64,000 nucleotides of DNA, taken from Alentia gelatinosa (Eukaryota; Annelida; Polychaeta; Phyllodocida; Polynoidae). The stretch is from the NCBI GenBank assembly GCA_950022655.1, contig OX465582.1, positions 96,920,704 through 96,984,703 on the forward strand, given 5' to 3'. Below the pieces are notes generated by a model. The model had not been told where the DNA came from and did no database searches. It worked only from the letters and a program-made list of their open reading frames with translations. A program made the translations under genes and the position numbers. Each line of letters opens with the position of its first letter. Position 1 is the stretch's first letter. This document shows, piece by piece, positions 45,312 through 57,215 of the stretch.

Positions 45312-45415
45312 CTAGCATCCACAACAAAGCAGACGACAAAAAGACGTAACCAGAGACGCGCCATTTTGTCTCGCAGTAAAACATTGAGTGGTGGCATTCT
45401 TTTGTCGTCTGCTAG
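45312..45415. mobile_element. short hairpin MITE with CAGACGAC ends
   Basis: CTAGCATCC...AGCAGACGACAAAAAGA and TCTTTTGTCGTCTGCTAG are inverted, about 104 bp overall. The ends resemble the dispersed CAGACGACATTT motif. Confidence 0.55.
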
Positions 45416-45874
45416 AAAAAGGCAACATCCACACATCATCACTTACAACTTTGCATGAATGGAATCAAGTGGGTCCAAGGCTTGTTTAAGTGTGCCTTTT
45501 TCCGGGAATTGTGCTTCAAAAGAACAATTTTAAGATCTTAAGCCATTTATTTTCGTACTCTGGATACAGGATACGTTGCATGTTTTAGGTAGCGTATATT
45601 GATTCTACGGACAAAAAAGAAAGTCAGGACATCTATTGTCCCGCCCTAATTGCATACCGGAAAAACAATGGCGCATATGGTAAACCATCTTCTTGAAAGC
45701 CACCACTGCCTACCCATAAGAAACAAAACCTATGAATGTTTCAAGTAATTCCCTTGATGCCAAAAATGACAGGTTTACAAATGAAGTCGTTTCTAAATAT
45801 ATCACCTGGGGTATTTACCCATGTGCGCTTCTCGGTTGGGGCACCATTCCGCAAACTGTGCATTATATTCTATA
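45416..45874. other. no recognisable feature
   Basis: Unique AT-rich sequence. Confidence 0.45.
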
Positions 45875-46229
45875 GGGAGCCAAAGTGAACCCGTTGCAAC
45901 CACAGATAGCCGGTCACAAAATACTATTTCCGGGTATAGGCGCTCAGTACTTTGACTATGTAGGTTCACGATTATATGTCTCATTCACCAATCTTTTAGA
46001 TCCAAATTTTTAATAAACTTAACAACTGTCATCGTAGTTTTGAAACAAAGTTATTCAGAGACGATAGTTATAAACTTCACTTCAAAAGTAACAAACGAGA
46101 CCAAAAACATAAGTCTAGCCTCAAACCCCCATAGCTTTAGCACTAAGCCTCATTCTTACTGGCCACCGGAAATGGTGTTTTGTAGGTGGGTATCTGTGGT
46201 TTCAGCGGGTTCACTTTGGCTCCCTATGG
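45875..46229. mobile_element. element with about 62-bp inverted ends
   Basis: ATAGGGAGCCAAAGTGAACC at the left and GGTTCACTTTGGCTCCCTAT at the right (last 62 bases) are inverted repeats with a few mismatches. They include CCACAGATA / TATCTGTGG and CCGGAAAT/ATTTCCGG. The interior is AT-rich and non-coding. Confidence 0.6.
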
Positions 46230-46860
46230 TGATTTGGAATATGGAGGCCCCAAGCCTGCGGCAGGTCGACAGTAAAGCACTCTGATAGCGGCATAGAATT
46301 CTATTTGTTGTGTATAAGTTAGTGATGAAATATAATGGTATGAATTAGATATGTGGAAATTTAGAGGAGGTGGGCAGAGGCTTCGCACATATATGCAGAG
46401 GCAGGATGTTGCACCTGGAGTCGTTGCGGAGGTTTGAGGGTACTTCGAAACACAAGTTGAGGCAAGTTGAATGAGTTTATAAATCAAGTTGTTTGCTATA
46501 GTCCAAAAGAAAAACAATGACAAAAAAACAGACGCGCTGATCGGGAAATACAATTTCTATTGGGGATTCAGTTGGACATCAAGATTGGGGGAATTGATAA
46601 ATAGTGTTGCGACGTTTCGTCGTAGTTTATAAGACTTTATCAAGCAGTTGGAAGGGTGAGTATGCTCATGTTATTATGTTCAATGATTGATGGATTACAA
46701 ATCCATTATTGGCTACTGGTGATAAGACCAGATTCGCTGATATGTATCCCGACCATGGTTACAAATTCTGTCTGATCGTTTCGACCACCAGTATCCCGTC
46801 CTCCACAGCCTGTTTTCATTTTACGTCTGTAGTGGTAAAGGTCGTCGGTGGTTTCTGACT
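46230..46860. other. spacer with a Penelope-like motif
   Basis: On the minus strand CTTGATAAAGTC ... ACTACGACGAAACGTCGCAA (46606-46646) resembles the decayed CTGATGA...GAAA motif of Penelope elements. Nothing else recognised. Confidence 0.3.
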
Positions 46861-47150
46861 TTTTCTCACCCCAGATATTTTTTCTCCATAGACTTAACAT
46901 TGGAAACTCGTATCTAACACCCATTAGATATTTAGGAAAAATATCCAATGGGGGATAATGTCACAAATATTAGCCCATTAGTCAATATTAAGGGTGAGAT
47001 AAATTCAGAAACTCATTCAAGTTTAGGGTCAGAGCTCGATCCCATCTCATTTGAATCACATAGCAATTCACGCGGCTTCGCCTTGTGAATTACTACGTGA
47101 TTCAAACTCGATGGGATACGACCTCAGACCCTAAACTTTCATGGGTTTCC
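46861..47150 (+). mobile_element. bipartite foldback element, CTCACCC subfamily
   Basis: Module A (46861-47002) is bounded by TTTTCTCACCCCAG and AAGGGTGAGATAAAT with core GACTTAACATTGG. Hairpin B (47004-47150) has arms AGTTTAGGGTCAGAGCTCGA and CGACCTCAGACCCTAAACTT, apex CGCGGCTTCGCCTTG (47071-47085). Confidence 0.75.
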
Positions 47151-47167
47151 TCTATAGTATATATATA

Positions 47168-47426
47168 GGCCCTTTTCCATTGGCCGATAAAAACAGTGTA
47201 CATTTTCTGTGTTCTCCTAATAGCCTATTTACATTCTGAGGCATCAGTGCTAAAGGTTCGTCTGTGGTTCCTGACTGTAGAAAGCTGAGAGCTGAGGGCC
47301 AATATGAATCTACACCGTTTTCTTCGGTCAATGGAAACGGGCCTTATCGGTGATGGCCAATGAAAACACAAAAATTTCTACCGAAAAATTCTAGACCGTT
47401 TTCGTCGGCCAATAGAAACGGGCCTA
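47168..47426. mobile_element. CATTGG-type MITE
   Basis: GGCCCTTTTCCATTGGCCGA at the left and CGGCCAATAGAAACGGGCC at the right. The interior has CAATGGAAACGGGCC near 47329 and repeated CCTAATAGCC. Flanking TA on each side. Confidence 0.65.
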
Positions 47427-47523
47427 CAGCCATGTCGCTTACTATTTCTTTAAGTGAGGGTTACCATGTTTCTTAAGATGAAAGGCGCGGGCTTAAAGCT
47501 AAGCATGACTTTGAATTGTCCAC

Positions 47524-47811
47524 TAAGGCCCGGCGTCCGCCTACTACGATATGGCTCCGATATGGTCTACGAAGCCCCTCCCGATAAAAAAATCAAAATC
47601 GCGTCGGAGGATCCCCTAATATTGGGGCAGTTGATCACGTTTCTGCGATTAGACACCGATAAAACCCCTATACAGTGCATGAGGGATTGGCATGTCTAGA
47701 CATATGTCTATGATTTTGCACCTTCCCGATATATATCCGATATTTGCTTTTTGTATCGGTGCCATGTCGGAAGGTTCAAATTTCTATCTATTAGGTGGAC
47801 GCCAGACCTTA
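47524..47811. mobile_element. PIF/Harbinger-type MITE, CGATATGGC family, copy 4
   Basis: Element 47527-47808 begins GGCCCGGCGTCCGCCTACTA. Flanks are TAA and TTA (one mismatch). The interior matches the other copies, including GGATTGGCATGTCTAGACAT. Confidence 0.7.
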
Positions 47812-48870
47812 CTTTCCAATGGCAGTTCATCTCAGGAATAGAGGTTCATCATCCTCAGTAACCTCAGTATTTCTTTCCCTGCTATAATGTGAACCTGTTA
47901 TTGATTTGTCTTATATTAACTGGTTGAATGCCCAAAATATCGCTATTATCATCCTACTCACTAAATCATGCATTTCTTTTTAAAAACAAATATTATTTCA
48001 CCTCTATATGGAAGGATTACCATAGCAAGTGATATCATATTGTGAATATTCCCTAACAATTGCATAAAATGCTGAATAAAAAAAAGACTCTATAGAAATG
48101 CACTGAGTGTAACATAACTACACGTTGATGTCCTGTCCACTAAATAAACATCAACCCCTCCACCATGTGGCACGTGCCGTTACCGACCCCTGCTGCTTCA
48201 CCCGCCACCCTCTACGCCTTCCATCACCAATAAGTGTGTAAATGGATTTCAGGGTAAATTGAGCAAATATTCCCCCTTGTCAATGGGACGGGTGTTGGTG
48301 AGCAAGGTCGACTACTCGGCCCGCCCCCCAACGGTCGGATCAAAAGCTGGGGAATAAAAGAGCCGCGGGGGCATTTCATGGTCCAATGAACTCAGCTCCG
48401 CCCCAACGCTCACGAGCCAACGTAGGGTGAACGACTTTCCGCTGGTTTCTGGTTGACGGCCACCACAAGCCAGCATAGACTGGTGGGAACCAGCGATATG
48501 CAAATTACCTGTTGCGGTTAGGCTGCCACCAATAGTTAAATGAGGCATGAACACCAGCGGATTGAGTTGTTTGGTTTCGATTGTTGTAAATGAAAACATT
48601 ACTTTTAGTCTGTTGTTATAGAAAAAATGATCACCTTTTCGAAATTCACACTATAAAAAGAAAACATCAAAAACACGAGAACCACAGCTAAATACACAAA
48701 ATGTTGTATCAATCAATCACCTTTTTACTTAATTTTTCATAGTACACAATCGGGTACTTTTACACTTATCATTTTGGCTGATTCACAATATTATATTTCT
48801 CTTACACTTTCTACAGTGGTCTTCTCATTTTCAGCCCTGCTCCTGATTATTTTGTTCTTTTGTTGTATAG
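47812..48870. other. stretch with a weak promoter-like patch
   Basis: Positions 48310-48420 hold CCCGCCCCCC, GGAATAAAAGAG and GTCCAATGAA within GC-rich sequence. Direction is ambiguous and no exon follows. A 95-codon minus frame (48312-48599) is unrecognised. Confidence 0.3.
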
Positions 48871-49138
48871 TTAGGCCCGGCGTCCACCTACCACGATATG
48901 GCTCCGTTATGGTCTACGATAGACCTCCCGATAAGATATAAAAATCGCGTCGGAAAGTCACCTAATATCGGGACAGTTGACCACCTCTCTGCGATTAGAC
49001 TCCGTTGTAAAAGGGCGTCTACGATTTGGTCCCGATGAAAAAACCTGTATAGTAGAGTGTGTACGATTTTGATTTTTTGTATCGGAGCCATATCGGGAGG
49101 TCTAAATTTCTATCGTAGTAGGTGGACGCCAGGCCTTA
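48871..49138. mobile_element. PIF/Harbinger-type MITE, CGATATGGC family, copy 5
   Basis: Element 48874-49135 is flanked by TTA on both sides. It is shorter than the other copies because the GGATTGGCATGTC segment is missing. Confidence 0.75.
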
Positions 49139-51700
49139 AGGATAGAATAGTTACAACCGGACTGCATATACCTGATACTCTTGTTTGATTGCCACCTCCT
49201 TACAAGTCTATGTGCAATTTCATTACTTACCGTGCCATCTATAACACTTTTGTCAACACAGAGATATCCCTGAGTTTTGTCTTTATAGTCCTTCATGTTC
49301 ATCTCATGTGATATGTGCTATTGTTTACATTCCTTTGATCGATATTCAAGTTTTTCCTGTCCCTGTGAGGTCTTTACGACCAACTTTTAAGATACGTAAC
49401 TTTCATTGTCTGTCATTTCTTTGCATGCCTCTTTTTGTAGAAAACAGTCATACATAGGTTTCCAAATCCTACTCAGCAGCGATCTGTAGGCTCCATAGTT
49501 TATTATAGATACTTCGTATTAGGCGAGACATAAAGAGCGATGTAATACTTCAGCAGATTAGAACACGATTAGTGAATTGAAAGTAAAAGGTTTTAGTGTG
49601 TGATTAGCAAGTTGTAAAATCATAAACTTATGTATTTGGCTCAGATTATTTGAATAGAATAATGCTAATGTAACTTTGGGTATATCCTACTTGGTCAGTA
49701 TCAAAATAATGACTAGCCTAATGATAAGAAAAGCTAGCTTTTCAAATGCAACCGCGTAAATCAAATTGCCTTCTGCCATAAATCTGATCTGATGTCGTAA
49801 TAAGAAGCCATGGGAAACTGGCTTTTATGCTGAAAGTAGCTCGAACCGTGCCTTGTTGGTGGTCCAAGTTATAATCATCACAAGACCTGTTTGCTCAACA
49901 GTACCTGGGAGAAGTCGTCGAACTTTTTAATGGGAAGTAATATGATTGAAAGAGGATGACGTGTTCAGATTTCGACGACTCTTTGATGTTCACGGCAACG
50001 TGGGAATGCGTAGAAGTGAGAAAGGGGGGTGGGGACGGGGCTGGGCAAGTTCCTGCCGCTTTTTTGTGGGTTTTTTTGTGTTTTTTTTAAACATGTTTGA
50101 TTTTGTTCTATTTTATTTTTGTTTCCTGGTTAAAAATGTTTTGTTTCTTTAATCTATTATTATTTGATTAAACTTTATTTATTCACTTATTTGCTATTGT
50201 TCCCCCCCCCCCCCTCATTTTTCTGCGGCGTTTCGAAGGCGCATGGAATAAATATATGTACAGGTTGTTATCGATGTTACCAAACGGAAGATCTGGGCTT
50301 GTTTAAAACACAGTGGACATTTATATCTGGTAATTATTTGCGTTAGCTATTACCTTTCCATAGTGGCAATCTTTCACCAATGAATAGTATGAAGCTGCTT
50401 TATGAGATATAGATTGCAACTATCAAAGATGTAAAAACATAAGTGAATATGACAATATGTACCCTAAGTCGTGGACTGCATATAAGGACAATGGAGGACT
50501 AGAAGGAACTACCTGTATTTCAGAATTTTAACGCGATAAAGAATGCGATGCTCATTTAAAAGGTATCTGTGATTACACATGCGGCAAGATTCCAATCATA
50601 GAAGAGGTGCTAGGGAAGACAGATTTATATGAAATCATTTGTACCTCTCACTCAAAGAAACATGATATGTAGTACAATGCGCGACTTGAACCTGAACACG
50701 TAACATCAAAGACAACCAGTCTGTTGTAAGTAGTATACTGCAAGTGTTACGCAATGCTGACATGACTCGGATGTCTAGTTGATGACCCATTTAGTTGAAG
50801 ACCACGTGGTACATCCGGTACCTGCTGAAAACCAGCATGGGAAGTGTCCAACGCTGACAGGAACCGGTTTATTGACTACAACTTTCAACATGTAAATGAA
50901 ACTGAAACAAATACAAGTGGTCAATAAAAACCTTTGAAAAAAAAAACCAACAAAAAAACTGGTCCTCTGACCAAATGAATAATAGGACTCCGTCAATGCT
51001 AAGGTAAGTGAAAGAAATGGGAAAAATAATGACATCAAAACTATAGATGGGACCTGTGTTGATGTCTTAAAGTTAGGGAATAAGCCAGAGTGTTCCCCTT
51101 GATTTTTAGATCGATGAATAAGATTGATGTTCTGAAACATAGGCTAAGGATATCAAAATCAAGTTGATAATCAACAGCGATTCCAGGAACGTAGGGTTAG
51201 TTTCGGGCTGTGTCGGGAACAGTCATTTGCTGATTTCTGGTTAATCTTGGTGAAAACAGATCTAGAATTATCACTTTGGCAGCATCTGATGTCATCTTAT
51301 CTAAATAAGATTATAATGTCAGAGGATGTTTACAATGTTTGAATGGACTCCAATTGATAGCAATCCTGTCGGAGTTCCTACATTTTTTTTGCCATGTAGA
51401 CTGTAATATAACATGATTACATTTAGAGTTCTGTTCATTTTCAAAATAGTCATGATGCGCAACATTTATTCACCAGAAAACCCCACCTACCTTCAAATAA
51501 TCACTTTATGTGGACACGCCAAGGCCAGGATCATGGTGCGCTTAGCTGTTATCGTGAGCCAGCATCAACCAATGTAGGCCTGATTGAACACCCCCTTAAG
51601 TCTATTTGATAACCCTGGGAAAAAATATTTACGCTCAGTCCAGAACAATCTCCTTGGTTCTACTCCTAATATAAAATACCTTCGGTTTTGGACTGAATTG
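49139..51700. other. gene-free stretch
   Basis: No recognised feature over about 2.5 kb apart from a poly(C) run at 50202-50215 and T-rich runs at 50060-50150. A CTAAG|GTAAGTG donor-like site near 51001 has no convincing acceptor. Confidence 0.45.
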
Positions 51701-52150
51701 AATGTGGGCAATATTTCCCTTTTTCTCCCACACTCCTGACTGTGGCCCTGGCGCCCTGGGTTGTGGTGTACAGGCGTCAGCAGAAGCGTCAGTATGGGAG
51801 CCGTACCCCAGTAGGAGGCCCCGCGGGGTACAGGGCGCCGGACAATGGTCACCCCGTACCAGGCCCCTGATGGGGAGACAATGCTCCGCCGCAGGCACCA
51901 GTTAAGATAAGTCTTGGCGCCCGCTCCGATTACACCGAGTAATTTCACCGCCGTGGGCCAGAGGGCGCCACTGTAGTCTCGTCAAGAGACGCGGGCGCGA
52001 GACTTCACACGAGATTTTCACACTCCCACGGCCCTGAACGCTCAATCTGAGGACGGTTTGAGGACCGGCGCCCGGAACTGGGACTCCCCGCCGAGAGGGA
52101 GGGGTGAATCACTCGAGAGACGATTCAAATGAAGTTGTAAAGGGCCTGAG
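51701..52150. other. GC- and CpG-rich patch
   Basis: CpG-dense (GCGCCGGACAATGG, GACGCGGGCGCGAGAC). A 127-codon minus frame overlaps it but is unrecognised. Possible CpG island without specific motif support. Confidence 0.3.
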
Positions 52151-53099
52151 ACTACTACCGTGCGGCTTATGTCAGAGAGACAATACCGGTGTACGAGGGT
52201 TGGGTGAGATCGAAGACTGACATACGAAGCTGTGGTGGGGTGTTGGGTAAATTCACATCCGCTCTATACACGCTATGGCAAACCGTTCACGATCTGAAGC
52301 GGAACTACAGCCTGGAACTTTAAATATGGCGGGTTTTCCTGAAATTTCAAATGGATTATTGAAAAATAAAACATTCACGAATATATATGTCCTACTATAA
52401 CTTCTCAGATTAAATAATATCCATAATAAGGATATTCTTAGTATGGTTTTTGATTTCCAAAATTCTCCCTGAAAAATCACTGGTGGTTGGGTACTGGGTT
52501 TGGTTCCCCTTCTGAATTTTTTAAAATTTTGTATCTCTAGATACGCCTCGTCCGCATATCCTCATATTCTTAGTGTAGGTTGATATACCATACTTTCTTT
52601 CAATACTAACCTATTTCAGGATGATTCCAAGGAAAGTCGCTTGTATTGTGAAATAAAAAGGTACGTTGCCGAAGTCCCTGTCTGAGGCACTTTGTGACCA
52701 TTCAGACATCTCTAGCGTATCGCTAAATCGTCTTGCCCCAGGCTATGGCAATTGCTACAAGGGAAACAACCTCAAGGACTTCGCCGAGTACCATCTTAAT
52801 ATTGTAATTGCTAAGCGTCAAATTAAGACACTTCATGGTCAACTACTGTACTACGCATGTGATTTATCTAAGGATTGGCATTATGTGAAAGAAAGACAAT
52901 ATAAATATCTTGTTCTTTCGATAATTTCAACTCAAAACAAGCTAGATCTAGTTTTAACGAACGGCAGGCTTAAGCCCAAGGAGAATTGGCACATGGTGAA
53001 AGGTGCAGCCATCAATATTTCAAAACAAATAATTACAGTCGATATTTCCAAACAAAGAAGCCCTGTCCGGGACCCATTAAAAATAAATGACCGAGCATT
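52151..53099. other. AT-rich stretch with one unrecognised ORF
   Basis: A 166-codon plus frame (52666-53166) opens with TTG and has no early ATG and no family resemblance. Its length is compatible with chance in a window this size. Confidence 0.3.
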
Positions 53100-53489
53100 T
53101 CCTTGCTCGAAGCTGGACATCCTCAGGTCTCGTTTCCAGCCAATCACAGATGGCGTCCCATCCTGATTTCGGCCGGTCCACTTGTCACCAACATGGGCGC
53201 GGCGGAAGACACGCACTAATTTAGTGGCTAATTATAAAGCGGCGACCGGCGAGTTCTGTGGCCAGGTTAACGAAGGGAAGATGAGAAGGTGAGATACCGG
53301 ACGGACAAACCCACCTTCTGGTCCCTCAGCCAACGCCAAAGGTCAAACGATTTAAAGACCGGAAGTGTCTCGCCCGCCTCACGTGACCGCGAGGTTTTGT
53401 GTGGAGGTTTCTGGTGAAGGAGGTCAGATTGAGAGTTGGTGTCCAGTCGGTGAACTTAGAGATGTGCAGATACGGTACCGTTAAACAGG
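53100..53489 (+). promoter_or_regulatory. promoter candidate upstream of a first exon
   Basis: GC-richer than its surroundings, with CCAATCACAGATGGCG at 53140, ACCGGAAGTG (ETS type) at 53359, and CTCACGTGACC at 53379. A good donor-like GAGAAG|GTGAGA sits at 53289 and a better one at 53555, both pointing right. This motif set is common in broadly expressed animal promoters. Confidence 0.4.
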
Positions 53490-53554
53490 ATGACAACGTA
53501 TGTGACCATCAGGGGTACGACAGGCATCTGCAGTTATCTTACCTGTACTAAAAG
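53490..53554 (+). CDS. candidate first coding exon, unknown gene
   Basis: An ATG in context AACAGGATGACA opens MTTYVTIRGTTGICSYLTCTK and runs to CTAAAAG|GTGAGTCA, a near-consensus 5' splice site. The next exon would have to lie beyond the foldback elements at 53591-54229, and I could not identify it. The segment could equally be 5' UTR. Confidence 0.3.
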
Positions 53555-53590
53555 GTGAGTCAACAATGTAGTGGTGTATTCAGTACTATG

Positions 53591-53902
53591 GAGAAACCAA
53601 ACAAGAGTTAGTCTTGTTGTTGTTTATCACACAACGGCAAGATTGCATATTACTGCACGAGGCGAAGCCGAGAGCAGTAATACACGATCTTGCCAGAGTG
53701 CGATGAACAATAACACCACTAACTCGAGTTTGGTTTAGAATTTATCCTACCCCGCCCGTCTAAATTACTTCTGCATTAACAGATGACATCATTTCTCCAT
53801 TGTATCCCACTAGAGTGATATTTTTCATTTTTTCTGAACTCCAGACCGAATACAGGGACCCAATGTTAAGCCTATGGAGTTTTTTATTAGGGGTAGGATA
53901 AA
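53591..53902 (-). mobile_element. bipartite foldback element, TATCCTACCCC subfamily
   Basis: Inverted copy of 253-565. Hairpin B (53591-53735) with apex CACGAGGCGAAGCCGAG (53656-53672). Module A (53741-53902) runs from TTTATCCTACCCCG to AGGGGTAGGATAAA with the reverse core CCCAATGTTAAGCC. Confidence 0.75.
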
Positions 53903-53965
53903 CAATATTTCTCGGTTGTCAGGTGACCGTATAATTGACTATCATCAAGAAACGTCACGAAATGT

Positions 53966-54229
53966 CATATGATTGTTTATAGGTTGTGAGTTGTCTTAAT
54001 CGCAGAAGGATATCACGAAGCAGAGCTGAGTGATATCGGCGGTATAAGACAACGAACTGCCATGTAAACAATTATATGAAATTGAGTGATGTTTAGATTT
54101 TATCCTACTCCATCACATGTTTTTAACTTCAAACATCAAGTGTGACATATGGATATTTTATGACATAACCGTGGCATAAGGTCACCCCATGTTAAGTCTA
54201 TGGAGATTTATATGTGGGGTAGGATAAAA
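53966..54229 (-). mobile_element. bipartite foldback element, TATCCTACCCC subfamily
   Basis: Hairpin B (53966-54080) has arms CATATGATTGTTTATAGG ... CATGTAAACAATTATATG and apex GAAGCAGAGCTGAG (54017-54030). Module A (54098-54229) runs from TTTTATCCTACTCC to GTGGGGTAGGATAAA. Closest relative is 4430-4678. Confidence 0.7.
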
Positions 54230-54399
54230 TATAGAATGGGTTCTATATCATTCAATCCGAAATGTAAATGGGCCTGAGTCAGAACATGTATGACTTCCTT
54301 GTGACATTCCTGACTGAAAGAGTGTATAGGTGAGATTTACTTTCTACTCTGACAAATGGGGCTATATCAAACAGCCCCTCACAGTAATATATACCATTG

Positions 54400-54525
54400 A
54401 TCAACACCCTTCCATTAGGGAGGCTTTTCAACAGCGGGTCAACTTGAAAAAGAATACCAGTTTCTCGTTTTTCGCACCTTTCGTTGGCCTGTCCCGTTAA
54501 AACGATATATGTTATGTTATTCTCC
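54400..54525 (+). repeat. dispersed repeat, copy 1
   Basis: CACCCTTCCATTAGGGAGGC ... GTTTTTCGCACCTTTCG ... GTTAAAACGATATATG is repeated in the same orientation at 56140-56262. It is non-coding and no ends are defined. Confidence 0.6.
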
Positions 54526-55030
54526 AGAAGACAGTCACTGATCTAGTACATTGGTATATTTTGAAGATTAAACAATCATGCATTGCCATAAAGTGACAAT
54601 GTTTATAGTGGTTGCATGAACTCGAAATGCTGAGTGTGTGTGTGTGTGTGTGTGTGGGGGGGGGGGGGGGGTGCAATACCCGTCGGTCCTCTTAGAAGAA
54701 TTTAGAGTGTGTCTTTTTCTGTTGTCCGGACGTAAAAACAGAGGTAAAACCCAAGCATGCGAACAAGTTGTCATGCAAAGTTAAAATCGTCTCAGAAGCA
54801 GGGCGTTTATCTTTGCGCTGTTTTTCTACCATTAAAGGAAACATATACTGCTTCTTTAGATTATCTTTGTCTGTTTTTTGGAGGGTTCGTGCAGATATCA
54901 AAGCATAATGGCACCAGGAATTGAGTACCAGACGACATTTGAATCTAACGGGCTTCGGGGCAGTACATTTAATAGGGCGAATCATTCCCCGCGACACCGC
55001 CACTTTCAAAATTCCCATGATTCAATCTTA
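54526..55030. other. spacer with (TG)n and poly(G)
   Basis: (TG)n then poly(G) at 54634-54671. CAGACGACATTT at 54929-54940. The minus frames are unrecognised. Confidence 0.45.
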
Positions 55031-55200
55031 CCACTGCCCTGGACAGACGCCGACGCACGCGCGCTACGCACCTAGTTCCTATCACGTGATACGTTCGTGA
55101 CGTCATTGTCCTCCGACATCCGATAACACGTGGGGCGTCCCAGCATGCAATGTCTTCGCTCTCATACGGGTCCTTCGAGGATCCAGGGCAGTGGCGGACC
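55031..55200. promoter_or_regulatory. CRE and E-box containing patch
   Basis: ATCACGTGAT at 55081, GTGACGTCAT near 55097 and AACACGTGGGG near 55125, in CpG-rich sequence. No exon follows on either strand that I can support. Confidence 0.3.
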
Positions 55201-55336
55201 ACGCCTAAAGCCGAGGATGTGTTTGTGATATGGCACCGAGTAAGCAAATCTCTCACGTACACACACCTCAACACGGACAGGGTAGAGCAGGCGACAGCAA
55301 GTGCAATTCATCATGGTTAAATAGGGTGCACTCTAC

Positions 55337-55720
55337 TTTTATTATCCATCGTATACAAATTCCCCGTGGAAAATGTATGGGGAATCAGTAAACCAAGGCC
55401 AATTATATAAAACCTGTCAGATACCATAACTGTGGTGTACAGATTAAAATTTGTGGTATACGGCCTCAAAACCATGGTATAAGGTAAAAATAGCCCATTT
55501 GTGCTGTAGAGCAAAAAATTAGTGCCTATTGTTATACCCTTTAATATGGCAATTACTGGCTTTAATTCATTCGAAAAGATGGATAATAAATGCAACAAAC
55601 GATGGCTATGTGGATAGCCGACGACGTAATACACTCGCTAGTGCTCGTGTATTAGTACGCGTCAACCTCTCGTGGTTTACGGCCGCCTGTCAACAAAACC
55701 ATCGATTATTGTCTATGTTA
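55337..55720. mobile_element. bipartite foldback element, TATTAYCCACC subfamily
   Basis: Module A (55337-55591) runs from TTTTATTATCCATCGTATAC to AGATGGATAATAAATG. Hairpin B (55592-55720) has arms CGATGGCTATGTGG-like and CCATCG, centre AATACACTCGCTAGTGCTCGTGTATT, then TACGCGTCAACCTCTC and ACGGCCGCCTGT as in the sister copies. Confidence 0.6.
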
Positions 55721-56139
55721 TTTTGGCTGAACATACATAACATATTGCGTTTTGTCAATATTTTTTTACGAAAAAAATCGGAAGAATTAAGTCAGCAAAA
55801 CTTAAGTTATACTGAGCGCTATCCGAACACCTCATACACATATCTTGAGCTATGAATTTAACAAAAAAAGGCAAATCAAACCTGTAAAATAGAAGATTGT
55901 TTCTATGAATATTGCAGTAGTTACCCATATTCGAAAAATTACCTGGCATACTGAGAAGAAACTATGTTATATTCTCCTTCATTATCACCAACGTTCACAC
56001 TGTTCGGCATACTGGGAAACACGGTCTGTTTGGTTATATTAACCTACACTGACAGCAGGTCGGTTATCAGCGGTCCTTTTGTGACCAGCAAAAGCCAACA
56101 ACAAAGTGTAGGGTATCCACGTCCCTAGTAACACGCCCT
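55721..56139. other. no recognisable feature
   Basis: AT-rich unique sequence. Confidence 0.45.
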
Positions 56140-56262
56140 TCAATTAGGGGGACTTTTCAACAGCAGGTCAACTGGAAAAAACTCAAACTGCCAGTCCTCG
56201 TTTTTCGCACCTTTCGTAGGCCTGGCGTGTTAAAACGATATATGGAATGTTTTCCTTCACCA
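56140..56262 (+). repeat. dispersed repeat, copy 2
   Basis: Matches 54400-54525 (CTTTTCAACAGCAGGTCAAC, CTCGTTTTTCGCACCTTTCG). Confidence 0.6.
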
Positions 56263-57215
56263 GCTAGAATATGATTTATGATTTACAAATCCGGAAATTA
56301 GAGGACACAAGAGAAGATAATATCGTTGAAATGTGTCTGAGAAAATGTTTATCACTAGTAGATTTTAAAATGATGTGGAAATATAACTATTATTCCCTAC
56401 ATGCGACCGTTCTATAATTTTCTTTACCAAGTGAATCTGTTTTTGGGATATGAGAATTACACTCACATCTCATATACAGGCTATAAATTAAAATTTAGGG
56501 AGCCAACTGTGCTGTGATAACTTAGCATCGAGTTCAGTTCAGCAAAAGCCATTCCCAATCATCTAAAACGCCCTTTTATTAACTTTACAAAAACCACAAA
56601 GGCTACTGCAATTCACTACGGCCCGCTGTCACAGCGGGCGCGAACATTATTTATACTACACCCCTAGCAGCGGGTAGTATTTCATACATGTTCGGCCATA
56701 GGTGTATAGTAATAACAGCGAAAGATCTTGGCTTATTAATCAGTCAGTAAATGAAATTCCCGATTTTGGTTCTTGAATCACTTGGAGGAATTGCCTAATG
56801 CTTAGATTGTTGAATAACAGCAAGTAATATATGTGTAGATACGGTGTACCAATAGAGATATGCTGACATGGGGTCTGATTTTCTTTCAAACTGTTCTAGC
56901 CGATTTCCCCCCTTTTGTTTGCTATCGCCGAATTTCCCTTTATGTCGGTGATATATATTTGATAGTAGGACGCGCCGGGCTATCTAATTCTGTTCTCAGA
57001 AGTATAGATTCACGATAAATCAGTTATCTATGACATCAACGTGCGATCATGTCAATTCATGTAGTCATGTTTTATTCCAATAGATCCTATGTACAGGCAT
57101 CATTTCTAATGATTAAGTTTTCTCGAGTCCAGTAGTGGATTGTAGGTACATTGTGTATTCTGCTTATCATGACAACATCACGTGAGGAACCCATGCTGCG
57201 AACTACGTTTTGCAG
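56263..57215. other. spacer with repeat remnants
   Basis: A small TATACTACACCCC...AGGTGTATAGTAATA hairpin element at 56647-56714, a GCCCGCTGTCACAGCGGGC hairpin at 56621-56639, and a decayed CGATATGGC-family right end near 56960-56985. Confidence 0.4.

Noticed and set aside
52666..53166. 166-codon plus-strand frame
   Set aside because: It opens with TTG, has no family resemblance, and its length is expected by chance in 128 kb of double-strand sequence.
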